Assembly (NCBI GenBank): GCA_048772705.1
Contig: JBLWGC010000082.1
Coordinates: 124,001 to 188,000 of the forward strand
DNA: 64,000 nucleotides
Direction: 5' to 3'
DNA from: Leidyana gryllorum EB-2025a
Lineage: Eukaryota; Apicomplexa
Shown here: positions 53,500 through 64,000 of the stretch, one piece after another
Layout: every line of letters starts with the position of its first letter
Position numbering within the stretch: the stretch's first letter is position 1
Notes under the pieces: model-generated
What the model saw: the letters and a program-made list of their open reading frames with translations, nothing else
Database searches by the model: none
What the model was told of the DNA's origin: nothing
Made by a program: the position numbers and the translations under genes

Positions 53500-55830
53500 A
53501 TGCGGCGGGGGGAGAGGCGCCAATCAGAGAGTCACCATCGCGATGACGATATTGTCGGAGACTCTGGTACACATCGGCCTCGCTCCAATCAGTATCCCTC
53601 AATGCTGACTGTGCGGCTGCTGGTCCTGTTGGTCGTCTGTTTGTTTGCCATGCTGGTTATCATGGGTCAAATGCTCCTGCGCGAGCCCCCGACTCCTCAG
53701 GTGCCGTTGAACTCGATGGTCGAGAACCGGCATCTCGCCAAGAACGCGGTCGGAGCGTTGGCCCTCAGAAGTGGGAAACAGCGACCCTCCCTGGGACAGC
53801 CAAAGTCAATGAATATGACCCTCGCTGAGCTCCAAACTCTCAAAGAGGAAGAGAGGTTGAGTTGGCTTCATCAAATTCGAGAGGGTCAGGTCGCTCTGGA
53901 AGCGAGCTCTGACCGGATGCATGGGATTGTCGGCTTAGACGACAACGCAGAATTGTACTGGAAACCCAAACCCAAACCGCCCGCTGATATGAATATGGTG
54001 GAGGAACTCCGACGTGGCGGTGGATTCAATCTGCGCCTGTCGGATGCTGAACCTCTCGACAGAGACATCCCAGATGGTCGCCACCGCGCTTGCAAAAGAC
54101 TCACCTATCGCCAGGACACTCTGCTCGAAGCCTCTGTCATCATCGTCTTCTTCAATGAGCCCTTCAGTACCCTCATGCGCTCCGTCCACTCTGTCCTCAA
54201 TCTCACTCCTCCAAATCTGCTTCGCGAAATCATTTTGGTCGACGACGGATCAGATCTCGATTGGATCAAACCTGGAGGAACGGGCGAGTTGGATTTGTAC
54301 GTCACACTCCTCCCGAAGGTCAGACTTGTCCGTCTTCCTAAGAGAAAAGGTATTGTGGGCGCCCGAATGGCCGGCATTCGGGCTGCTCAAGCCCCAATCT
54401 TCGTCATTCTCGACTCGCACATTGAAGTGCAACCCTTCTGGCTCGAACCGCTGGTCCAACGAATAGGAGAAGACAAAACTAGAATCCTGATGCCTCAGGT
54501 CGACGGAGTCATCCCTGAAACACTGGTACCCAACGTCGGAGGCATCGGCTGCACTCTCGGTAAGTACCCTTCTAACCGGCCGGCCGGCGAACTAAAAGCG
54601 GCGACCAGCCGCACTGCGCTCCCTCGCCACACTTCAATGCTGACTGACTGACTGACTGACTGGCTCTCTCAGAAACCCTTCCCCTTCCCCGGCTCACCTT
54701 CATATCTCCCCTTTTCAGGTTTCTTGTGGAAGCTGATTGAGCACTCATTCCAGCCGGATGCCAACTCGACCGCAGAGAGACGGGATGCCGGACCCACCGA
54801 CTTTGTGTCGAGTCCCACGATGGCTGGGGGCCTTTTCGCTGCCGATGTCGACTTCTTCCTCAACGACTTGGGAGGCTATGATGAAAACTTTGAATACTGG
54901 GGAACCGAAAACTTGGAACTGAGCTTCCGGCTGTGGTCTTGCGGTGGCCGTCTCGAGTGTGCTCCGTGCTCTCGAGTATACCACATCTTCCGAAAAGGCG
55001 GGATGGGTTACACGGTAGGTGGAATAGTGCGTGTGTGGTGAGCTTGGTGAATTTGTGTGTGCACACGCAGAGTCCCCCGTACGCTACCACCAAGAACAAG
55101 CTGAGAACGTTAGCAATCTGGATGGATGACTATGCAGATTTGGCCTGGAGAGTGATTGGGCAGCCGACAGTGGAGTTTGGAGACTATAGTGAAATGCTGA
55201 ACTTCCGGAAAGAGAAGAACTGCAAGCCGTTCCAATCTTTCCTGGATGATGTCAATCCCGAGGCCTTTGTCCGGAGTCTGCCGAGTGATGTGCCTTACTT
55301 GGGACCGCTGAAGAATGTGAACTCTGCTAAATGTCTGGATCTGCCCAGCGATTATCCGGGAGCGGCGACGGTCCGTCCGTATACCTGTCACGGCGGTCAG
55401 AACCAGGACTTTATGTACTTTGCCCGAGTACAACATATTATGCCAGTCCGCAATGATGAGACCTGTTTTATTGTTGAGGAGGCTGGGAAGACTGATTGGT
55501 GTCACAAGGACATGAATAGATGGACACTAATCCCAGTTGACGACGAACAAATGCAAATCCGATCTGAGAACGGCAAATGTATGGCTGAAATAGATAATAG
55601 CCTCAAATTCGTCAAGTGCCAACACGATGACTATAATCAGGTGAGATTCGGGCACATTCGGGCGAGTACGGGCCACTTTGCACAGCTTTGGCAACTTCGC
55701 GCGCTTGTGTGTGTCCTTTCGTGTGTCTTTGCCGTTTCGTGTGTCTCTGCTATAAACGTTGTTATTTTCGCAGCTGTGGACCTGGAAGCCGTATAATCCA
55801 CCGAAGGTCTGGACTCCGCCACCCAAGTGA
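53500..55830 (+). CDS. GALNT: Polypeptide N-acetylgalactosaminyltransferase
   Basis: The enzyme adds GalNAc from UDP-GalNAc to Ser/Thr in the Golgi, the first step of mucin-type O-glycosylation. Exons 53500-54559, 54719-55014, 55071-55640 and 55774-55830 give 660 residues. It is a type II protein: short cytosolic tail, one span ([20 protein letters not shown] at about 33-52), stem, then a GT-A domain. Family marks are [30 protein letters not shown], the metal-binding DSH at about 305-307, [11 protein letters not shown], and [18 protein letters not shown] (WGGEN in most relatives, here WGTEN). A ricin-type lectin domain follows with KCLDLP, QNQDFMY and KCMAEI. Introns 54560-54718 (159 nt) and 55641-55773 (133 nt) are long and contain simple repeats. 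Confidence 0.92.
54640..54663. repeat. (CTGA)n tetranucleotide repeat in intron
   Basis: About five CTGA units lie inside the first intron of the GalNAc-transferase gene. Confidence 0.85.
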
Positions 55831-55973
55831 TTTAGCTGTCCGAAAATACGTCTCTAATATAATTGACTGCTGCTGACTAAGGAACAGAGTGTTCGCGATA
55901 TTGATGATTCTCGGTGTCTGTCTGTGGTTATGTCGACATATATATAGAAGAGCAGAACTTCTTCCGCCGGCTT

Positions 55974-58900
55974 CTACGCTGCTGCTGCTGGTGAGGCTGA
56001 CATTAGAGAGATCAGCATTTTGGCTATCAAAGCGCTATAATCTGGAGCACTACGCACTGCAATCTCCGCGGCCTGAGCTCTGCCAGTGAGTCAACAATTT
56101 ACATAGTTCAATCACCAATGTCCAATTTCGCGAACACTTACTCAACAACAATGCCAGTCGACACCATCAGACTCCATCCGCTCTGGCCACCATTCATTGG
56201 CACTTTAGCTGCAGCAACCAGTGTAGTTGGACTCGTCCGAACCGTAGCCATATGCAGTCCATCCTCGAAGAACACTTTGAGCCGTCGCATCGATCGCAGC
56301 TCCGGTTTCAGCACCCGACGTTCCACAGCCGTTGGGGCCATAGTTCGCAAGGCCACCTACACACCAACTTTATGGGACCCCCGCGCCCAACTGTACCTGA
56401 CACTGTTCGAGGGTCAATGGCCACGGAGTGCAGAAACACAGCGGTGTGATGGGGAGGGGGACGTTCAGCCCCCGCTTTCTATCCCCAGTCTCATTAGCCA
56501 CTTGGATGGACCACAAAATGGGGTCCATCGCGGGTTTGATGATACTTGCGATCACAGCGTGGGTCATCGTCTCCTCTGTCAACGAATGCAAATGCGTCGC
56601 CTCTTCCCCAATGATAGAAAACTCACTCGGCATAAGCTTCTTGGCAGCCACCGGCTTCTCCATAACCACATAGACGCCCTTACCATCGATCGGTAATCTG
56701 TTGCGTGAAAGTGTGTGAGTGAGTGAGTGAGTGTGTGTGTGAGTGAGTGAGTGTGTAAGTGAGTGAATGTGTGAGTAAGTGTGTGAGTGAATGGAGCGCC
56801 TCAATTGCGCTAAACTCACGTTGGCGTGATAACGACAGCGGCATTATTGACATTCTGAAGACAGTCTTTGTGGTGCGATCCTAAAATCGGAGGCCTCTCA
56901 CCCGAACTAGAATTTGGACCGCTAACCCCCGCGGGTCCAGAACCTTCCGTGAGAGAACAGAGATCACCGGAGTGTCGAGGAGAGGCGCTGAGAGGGGGAT
57001 AGAAGAGGTCAGCCACTCCTTGTCCAGCCCAATGACTCACCCTCGGGTAGAACACACGCTCTCCGCCACATAGCTCGCTGATCACCATTGGTCACTTTGG
57101 GCATTAGACTTCCCATCAGGTGTCCCTTCTGCTGGGGTTTCGCGCTTGCCGACTGGTCGTCGTCCTCGTCCTCGTCATCAGAGTCGCTGGAGGCCGACTC
57201 ACTTGACGACGCCGTCTCTGATACTGTGACGGAGGTGGCGCTCTCGGAAGTCTCCGGTTTGACGGGCTGTTGGGTGGAGATGGCGGACGAAACTTTCAAC
57301 TCTGCGGCTCACGGGAGATCGCGATCCACCCGCATCAACTCTCTTGGGAGCCACGACCGGGGCTGGCTGTGGAATATTGGCCGCAACCCCCGTGGTGAGC
57401 CTCCGACGGTCAACGGGCGTCGGAATCTGATTCATCTGAGACCGCTTGATTAAGGGACAGGACTGAGCAAACTTGCGAGGAAAGGCCGGCATCAGGGCCA
57501 ATACATTCTCGAGCATATCCTGATCATCTTGTTCACACAGATGGAGGAATTCTACCGCCCGCTGCTGGACCTCGACGTCGCAGTCCTCCGTCAGCGACCG
57601 GAACCACCCCAAAATTGCTTCCTGCGTCTTCTCGTCCGCGTCAGCACATCCGTTATATATCTTGGCCGCTGCCGTGATACAGATCGCGCGCAAAGAAGAT
57701 GTAGTCGCCTGTCTCTCGCATCGCACAACAGCCTTTGCCAGCTCTGCCCAACTGCACACCGGCGGTTCCTCAGTCGCGAGAAGATGGCCAAACTCGCCAC
57801 AAAGATAACACATTAGTCTGCGACAATTAGAGAGTCCTCGATGTCCGGCCCCGCAGAGTCCCCCCCTTCCCACACACACATACACACGGGAACACACACC
57901 CACACATACACTCACACACTCACACACACTCTCTCACTCGTATGTGCTCTCGCTGTGTTTGGCCGAGATGAATTCTTCGAAGAGATGTTTAGCGCAGTTG
58001 AATTGGCACTGTTCGGCAGCGGCCTCATCCTGGGCAGATAGTTCTTTCCCCATATCGAATCCCGTCAATACGTGGACGGCTCGATACCAAACCGCTTTCA
58101 ATGGGTTCAACTTGAGCAGTTGCAACATTGAGCGAACGAAACTGCCGAGGATCGTCCGCGACTTTTCGTCTCTGCTCACCTTTCGGTATCATCGACGCAC
58201 CTCTCCAACAGTACTGCTATTTTAAGGGACAGTTCCTCTTTGAACGTCTCGTCGCGAGCGTTCACCGCCTGTTGACACGGGGGCATTAGGAGGGGGCGAG
58301 GGAGGGAGGAGGAGAGATTGCGGAAGGCTCAATTCTTACAGTCGAAAGCAGATTCATCAAAATGGGAAGATGAGCGTCCAAATTGTCGGGTATCGTGAGA
58401 GCAAACAAAAGCTCAGCAAACTGGCGGCGAGTGCTCCCCGACTTGAGACTGAGTATCTGAGTCCCTCCCTGTTGTGTCAATTCTGTCAGCCGCCTGCAGA
58501 AGAGTGAGTGTGTGTGAGTGAGTATTTGTCACTGTCGCCCCCATTATACCTGGTGATCTGATCAATGTTCATTCCGGCTTCTGCCATTGTGGTGAGCGCT
58601 TTGATGGCCACCGAACGCGCAACAGAGCTCTGCGAGGGGCGGAAAAGATCAAATCTCTCCGCCACGGACTCACCTCCTGTGCGAGGAGACTGAAAGTTCG
58701 ATCCACGGCGTCACAGCGGATAGCAGAACTCAGACACTGTTGGAAATGGGCTATCCCGGCGATACCGTCGTAGTATACCACAGCGTCCAACGCCTGGACG
58801 ACCATTCCAGTTGCGTCCTTTTGGACGCCTGGGGCCGCTCGATAATAGTTATCGAGCGCATTGATGGCTCTGGGGGGGCGGGGATGGGAGAGCCTTATTA

Positions 58901-59956
58901 TCGAGTCTGGCGTACTGAGGCATCTGGGGGCACGGGAAGAACATCAGGATGCGTGTTAGACTGTTGATGAGCCACGGATTGTGGATTCCGCGGTGCATCG
59001 GTTCGGGTAAGAGCGGTTTCCCCGCTCGGATTCTGTGCCGAGGAGCGATCGAGAGCAGCTTATGAATATGTGTCACTCACTCGTTGAGTACTTTGAGGGT
59101 CACTCCAAAGATGACTTCCCAGCCGAATACCGACGAAGCGGTCCTTAGGCACTGACGAACCAACGAACAGAGCGCCAGGAGACATCCGACGTCCATCTCG
59201 GTGGCCATCGCGTGTGCGAGACGAGGCGTCCACACTTCGGGGACGAGCGCATCAGCATCCTTCTGTTGACACCTCAGAAGCCCCATGTAAGCGCGTCTCC
59301 TTAGGTACGCTGGAAAGTTGTTGGCGGGATTGGCAATCTGCTTCAGCGGCGCCATTATCGACTGGAGGAGCGGTGCTGAAGGTAACGGAGAGCCAGCCGT
59401 CAAGTGACTCACAGGGACGATATCGGGAGTGGCCATATTGGCCGCTGCGTGTAGAGCTGCTTCGGCTTCCGCCTCGGCAGAGCTTTGTAGACTCGCAGTG
59501 AGACGGGATCCGATGCAGGTGGTGACATCGAGGTCAGAAGGGAAGACGAGGGAGAGGAAGTGGTAAGCTGCGGGACATTGTGGTCGAGGCGCTCTGCCCC
59601 CCGCCAAACTTGTCTCACCCACCCATACAGCGGTCAACCAGACCAGTAGAGACCAGCAGGTTGAGGGCCTCAAAGGCTCCGGTTGTGCCAATGTCGTGGT
59701 GATTGATCGTCATGAAGAGCAGTTCCAGGAGGTATCGGCATTTCCGCGCCTGCGATAAATCCGAGGCATTGAGAAATGCCGCCCGTATGGCTGAAAGCTC
59801 CGCATCAAAGACAGACTGTCGACAATTAGATAGACGCTCCATGCACTCTCTGCTGCTCACGTAGACCTTTTGATTGCTCGGTGCCTCCTTGGCGTTGGAC
59901 ACGAAGGCCCGAAGGGCTTTGTATTCATTCTTTGCGCCAGGATTAGGTAACAGCAT
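55974..59956 (-). CDS. AP2A: Adaptor complex large chain, AP-2 alpha-adaptin type
   Basis: The large chain of a clathrin adaptor binds membrane lipid and cargo in endocytosis. Seventeen exons join in frame to 1012 residues: 59956-59861, 59815-59623, 59567-59413, 59361-59081, 59032-58916, 58869-58674, 58629-58550, 58493-58340, 58268-58180, 58141-57938, 57817-57313, 57266-57041, 56987-56902, 56854-56820, 56697-56397, 56356-56142 and 56079-55974. The trunk shows ALRAFVSNAKEAP, DAELSAIRAAF, RCMAYHFLSLVFPSD, GIHNPWLINSLTRILMFF, SVARSVAIKALTTMAEAGMN, LKIAVLLERC and CYLCGEFGHL. An acidic hinge (SSDSDDEDEDDDQSA) precedes the appendage, with VQILVRNVNNAAVVI and LNVPLPITPLCFCTPWPLT. Alpha type is favoured by the appendage, but gamma or epsilon chains cannot be fully excluded. 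Its start codon overlaps that of the divergent P-loop gene. Confidence 0.83.
56705..56797. repeat. GTGA/GTGT microsatellite in adaptin intron
   Basis: Irregular GTGA and GTGT tetranucleotides fill most of the 122-nt intron 56698-56819. Confidence 0.85.
57872..57935. repeat. CA-rich microsatellite in adaptin intron
   Basis: CACA, TACA and CTCA units fill much of the 120-nt intron 57818-57937. Confidence 0.85.
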
Positions 59957-62128
59957 GTTTCATAGAGATTTGGACCTCGGAATCGAAGTCAAGGAATGGA
60001 CTCTGGAGCAACACAGCAGTGTTCGACACCTCGACAGGTATGTTTTGTACGACTACGGAAGAGAGCTGAGCCGCCCGTGCAATTGACTATTGCACTACGA
60101 GGCCCGACGCGCGCTCACTATGTTGAACCCATATGTGTCCACCCTCCCTCCCATGACTGAACTGACGACTGACAACTGACAACTGACGACCATAACCCTC
60201 CCTCCCAGCCAGAAGTGGTGGAAATTGCACTCGCACCCTGCGGTGGATTGCATTGTGATTGTGTGGCGTTTGCATCGCAGTGTGTGCTGCGTTCGTTGTG
60301 TGTGTGTGTGTTTGTTGATTGCGTGTGGTGGTTCAGGCACGATGAAGAGATTGTGGATGTGGAGGCTGAGCATGTGTTTGAGAGTCTAAGTCGGAATGAT
60401 GAGTGTGTCGAGCTTGCCTTTCTGATCCTGGGGGATCAGAACGCTGGGAAGTAAGTTGTTGGTTGCCACTGGCTGCGCGGAAATGTATATGTAGGAGCAC
60501 ATTCCTCCATGCATTCACAGATCAAGAGTCTACAGAGTGGCTTCCTCTGATGTCTCTGGTGCCATTATTGAGTGCAGCGTTCGTGAACGCTAGTTTTGGC
60601 GTGCCGTCTGATGGTTTACGGCTTTTGGAACGCTCTCCCAGCGAGCGCGTGGCCCTATCGCGCGACGAAGGTGTCTTTCTCGACACCGACATTGCGCGGC
60701 TGAATCTCCTCATCGCGCCCGAAGACATGCGTGTCTTGTGTCAGGAACTTCACCTCGATGACTTGGCTGCGTCTATCAATCCCCCTCAGACTCAATCAGT
60801 GCGGATCAGCATCGTCGAGTTTGGCGGAGACCACTTAGACCGGCTGGAAGAATATGTCAAGGCACCAGAGACCGCCAGTGACCAGTTGGCTGCCATAATG
60901 AAAAAGTCTCTCTCGCTCTTACAGGAGCACACGCAAGATGGGGCCGTTTGGTTCGTCAATGAGCGAACGCTGTTGGCCCAAGGGGAAGCCGCCTACTGGC
61001 CAAAGTGGACCAACCGGCTCGCTATGCTCCCGACACGGCGGTTCACTGTGTTGGTGTCCCGAGACTCTTGTTGGGATGCTGGCGAGGAGGGAGAGATGCC
61101 TGAAGGCCTGCCGCAGTGTTTCGCAGTACTGGCGGAGGACCGGAATAAAAAAGCCGAGGCCCTGGCCCGGGCTTGGAGTCACTTCCAACAAAGCAGTGTC
61201 AAGGTAGGTGGAAGTTTAGGTCGGTCGGTCGGTCGAGAGAGAGAGAGGCGCTTTTCAGGCCAAAATTGAGCAGTGCTTGGAAGGGTTGGTAGGAGGAGGG
61301 GCTTCCCAACAACAGCTTGTTGCCCCTCTCGACCTGATGGTGAAAGGTGGCCGCCCCTGTGCCGCTGCTGTGTATTTCGCTTTCGCTCTTCTGCTTGAAA
61401 GACATGGGAAGACCGCAAGGCAAGCCTGGGCTCCTAATCGCATTATCGAGTTCATACACACAAGTGCGTCACAATTGCGCTTCAGCGTCGGGCATCGCTC
61501 CAATCATCTCGAAAAGTGCAATTGGCTGGATCTCGCCATGTTGGCTTGGACGTTTGACGGGGACAAAGAAGGAGAGGACAGTACCCTCTGGTGCCTGACC
61601 CACGTCCGGCGGATGTGGGAGTGGATGGATGAAGAGGGAATCGGCCTCGTCGGCCGCCCGGCAAGTCAAGTCGTATGGGACGTGCGGCCTTCCACGCTCC
61701 ATCAACCCGTGCGCACCTGGATTGACACCCAACAATACCTGCCGAGCGCCAAACGACGAACCTGGACGGTCGTCTCGGCGACCACCGGCCACACTGTCGT
61801 CTCGCTCACTCTGCAGCCCACAGAGTCACAGGGCACTCTTGGGGACGCGTTTCGCTGGCCTCTTTCTGAGCAAGCCTTCATGGAGGCCCTCAAACACTAC
61901 CGGGCTCGGTTCGACGAGGACTGGAACCCGCTCGGCGGCAGGAGGAGCGATCGTTCCTCCGACACATCTCTGGGTGTTGGAACTGAGCAGACATCAGCCC
62001 TCAAGAAGCCAAAATTGCAGCAGGAGACAGGAGGTGAAGAGATTGTCGTCGAATGCGATCAACAGAAAGACCCACGGGAGATAGGGGAGTTGATTAATTG
62101 GGCATGGGACAGCACTTGCTTTCATTGA
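59955..62128 (+). CDS. P-loop NTPase of unassigned family
   Basis: Exons 59955-60037, 60337-60450, 60495-61203 and 61259-62128 give 591 residues. A Walker A motif, LILGDQNAGKSTFLHAF, is split by the 44-nt intron 60451-60494 and falls at about residues 58-73. Upstream is a short MFHRDLDLGIEVKEWTLEQ helix. Downstream are VEFGGDHLDRLEEYV, which may supply the Walker B/switch region, FTVLVSRDSCWD and a long helical C-terminal half (VYFAFALLLERHGKTARQAW, DLAMLAWTFDGDKEGEDST). The loop GxxNAGKST resembles GTPases of the translation-factor and septin-like classes and dynein light intermediate chains, but I see no NKxD motif. The function is open. The first intron (299 nt) is long and contains ACTGAC repeats. 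The start shares bases with the adaptin start. Confidence 0.74.
60160..60192. repeat. ACTGAC-type short repeat in intron
   Basis: Four to five imperfect copies of ACTGAC(A/G) lie in the 299-nt first intron of the P-loop gene. Confidence 0.7.
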
Positions 62129-62218
62129 GGGGTGATATGCATTGCCCCCAAATATAGCCAGCTTATATTGAGCAGGCACAACAGGGGTTTCCGGAGCAGA
62201 AGGACAAGGGGGAAGAGT

Positions 62219-62252
62219 GGAGTGAGTGAGTGTGTTGTGTGTGTGTGTGTGG
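62219..62252. repeat. GT microsatellite between convergent genes
   Basis: A short GTGA/GT repeat lies in the 216-bp gap between the convergent stops at 62128 and 62345. Confidence 0.8.
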
Positions 62253-62344
62253 AATGGGAGGGGAGAGAGGCACAGAGGGGGGCGAAGAGACAGAGGAGGG
62301 ATAAAAAGAGTAGCGTTCCCTGTTGGAAAACGCTGTGTAATTGC

Positions 62345-64000
62345 TCATGGATCGAACGCCACATCGCTTATAAATCGCCATCGTTCAAGGGCTTGCTCGA
62401 TCTCTACCCCTCCCAGTAAACTCCGGATGAATCGCCATAACTCATGCTCATCCACGAGACCACACCGCCGTCGTACAATCGTCTCACGCTTTTCTTTCTG
62501 CTGCCTCGTCAAAGATGCCCAGTCATTTGAGCACAAGAGTAATAAGAACAATGCCAATAGGTAGCGCTCTTCCGACGGTTGAATTGTCGTTGCAATCTGC
62601 CAACAAACACGAATGACGTTGATATCCTTCCGGTCACAACGACCAATTCCAACTTACATTGTTCAAACAGAATGTGTGAACCAACTGACGCAGATCAGTC
62701 ACTAGGGGTGCCAGACCGGCTGGTAGTGCGACGGCCGATATGTGTGTGAGTAATGCTTGGCGCCAGGCGACCTGACGCGGCACCTGCTCCATTGTCTGAA
62801 GGAAATATTTTGATTGCATCGTGTTTGCTATACAGCACACGCCTGTGTGCTTTCGATCGAGGTCACAGGTTCACGTACGGATGCAATATCGCAGCACACA
62901 CCTACGCGTGCCATGTTCGACATTTGGTCGAGGTTGGTAAGCCGATACTCTCAAACCTACCAAACCCCGCAGGCAACGAGCGTAGCACGGCTGACATTGT
63001 TCATCACAGCAGACCACACCTCCTAACAGGGATCAATTGATGATGCAGAGGTACGGTCGCGGTAACAGCTGGGTATATGGAGGACTTACCAGATCACCGG
63101 CGGCAAGCGGATCATAAAAGTCGTCATCAGACTCTGCCGTTGTAGATGCTTCATTGCCCCCAGGCGGCGGGGGCTGTTCGTCTTCACGGTCACCGAGTAG
63201 AAAGGACGTGGTGCTCAATGTCGTCCAAGAGACCATCCAGGACATTACAGACTGCCAAGGATTGTTTAGGGTCAGATTGATGTCATCGGGTTCTAATAGG
63301 GTCTCCAGCCCGCCGGGCACAGCCTCGCGAGGAGTCGACTCCTCGTCCCCCGCAGGCTTGGTGTCCGGGCCAAAACTGATTGACTTCTGTTTACGTTGTC
63401 GTGTTGAGCTCGAAGTCAATATGGAACGCAATCTTCGAGGGCTTCCCAGAGCGGTACTGTGTGAATCGGTTCTTCGCGTGAGGTTGCTTTCAGAATTGCA
63501 ATACATTTGGTGACCTGGGGGCCTGGTTTCACTCGAAGCCACTGTATCTGTCGTCAGTCCCGAAGAGCCCAGTGTTCCCGCCCCGTTGCCATTTCCACCG
63601 AGTGATGAGGTATAGCTAAAGAATGTTATCCCTTCTTCGTCTTGCGCCGAGAAGGGAGCAGGAAGAGTAGGATCATTTATACTGCCCGGGTAACTGTCGG
63701 CGCTCTTGAAGGAGGAGCAACTGTCAAATCGGTACTTCCGAGACGTGGGTTCGAAGTCCAGCTCATCTTTCGTTGCAATGGAACTTCTTCCTCCATCTTT
63801 GTCCCATTCCTGATCAGTTGTCTTATTCTGGGAGAGCTCCCACGGCAGCGGGACCTCTTGCACAAGCGGTTCCTCCTCGGGAGTGGGGTGGAGGTGGGGC
63901 ATCGAACCCCCCTCGGCCAAATACGCATCGACTAGACTCCTCGGAGGTACTCTGTAGAAGGAGGGTTCGCTTGTAGTCGTGGCACGAACCGCCAAAAACG
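62345..64000 (-). CDS. Unassigned protein, 5' end beyond right edge
   Basis: The open frame from the right edge to 63090 is Ser/Thr/Pro-rich with acidic stretches and one hydrophobic-aromatic patch, NPWQSVMSWMVSWTTLSTTS. It can be joined by a 294-nt intron (62796-63089) to exon 62795-62658 and then, across a 61-nt intron, to 62596-62345, all in phase 0. The C-terminal 130 residues look helical and folded: QVAWRQALLTHISAVALPAG, PSEERYLLALFLLLLCSNDW and RRCGLVDEHELWRFIRSLLG. The 294-nt intron is unusually long. The last two exons could instead be a separate small gene beginning with ATG at 62792, in which case the upstream gene stops at 63033. I do not recognise either part. Confidence 0.55.

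Noticed and set aside
55889-56089. Plus-strand frame of 66 residues with a hydrophobic segment
   Set aside because: It lies antisense to the last adaptin exon (56079-55974), which is supported by frame and splice sites.
56118-56696. Plus-strand frame of 192 residues
   Set aside because: It is the reverse of the adaptin appendage exons and has no domain of its own.
1-64000. Transposons, retroelements or viral remnants
   Set aside because: I saw no reverse transcriptase, transposase, integrase or capsid-like frame and no long terminal repeats or inverted repeats.

Overview
The window is nuclear DNA of a unicellular eukaryote, most likely a myzozoan alveolate. The strongest clue is a gene at 11416-13672 with the charged, valine- and proline-rich repeats of alveolins, the inner-membrane-complex proteins of alveolates. 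Introns are short (mostly 34-60 nt), nearly all GT-AG with GTAAG or GTGAG donors and CAG acceptors. Genes are packed on both strands with tiny gaps. A perkinsid-like organism fits, because small introns, tight packing and spliced-leader trans-splicing are known there, but the sequence alone does not fix the genus. I see no rRNA, tRNA, CRISPR array, transposon or viral remnant.

I resolve 31 protein genes, two of them cut by the window edges. The exon chains were built by hand from donor/acceptor sites and frame, and each complete chain gives a total length divisible by three. Region by region: ankyrin-histone deacetylase (minus, cut at left), two unassigned genes and a Yip1-family gene (1-8.3 kb). 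Then a tight minus-strand trio, alveolin, carnosine N-methyltransferase and TIM50 (8.3-13.7 kb). Then an unassigned membrane protein, RNA polymerase subunit RPB3, a PRMT3-like zinc-finger-region protein and a MAP-kinase-phosphatase-like protein with gelsolin-type segments (13.8-21.0 kb). Next a 1372-residue coiled-coil protein, a type I membrane protein, a 1502-residue acidic protein, a CCCH zinc-finger protein and a putatively myristoylated repeat protein (21.2-34.9 kb). Then PP2C, DPH1 and a large disordered protein (34.9-43.3 kb). Then HRD3/SEL1L, a small secreted protein, a membrane-anchored S1/P1 nuclease, a second small secreted protein, a four-span membrane protein and U2A' (43.4-50.7 kb). 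Last a non-RD protein kinase, a polypeptide GalNAc-transferase, an AP-2 alpha-type adaptin, a P-loop protein and a gene cut at the right edge (50.8-64 kb).

Most genes are unrelated housekeeping functions: protein trafficking (Yip1, adaptin, GalNAc-transferase, HRD3), mitochondrial import (TIM50), RNA synthesis and splicing (RPB3, U2A'), translation-factor modification (DPH1) and signalling (kinase, PP2C, DSP). They do not form an operon by function.

The most striking property is spacing. Two divergent genes share the palindrome CATG as overlapping start codons, two convergent genes overlap at a TTAA stop, and several same-strand stops and starts are 7-45 bp apart. This suggests that mRNA 5' ends are set by trans-splicing rather than by separate promoters, which is an inference that RNA data could test.
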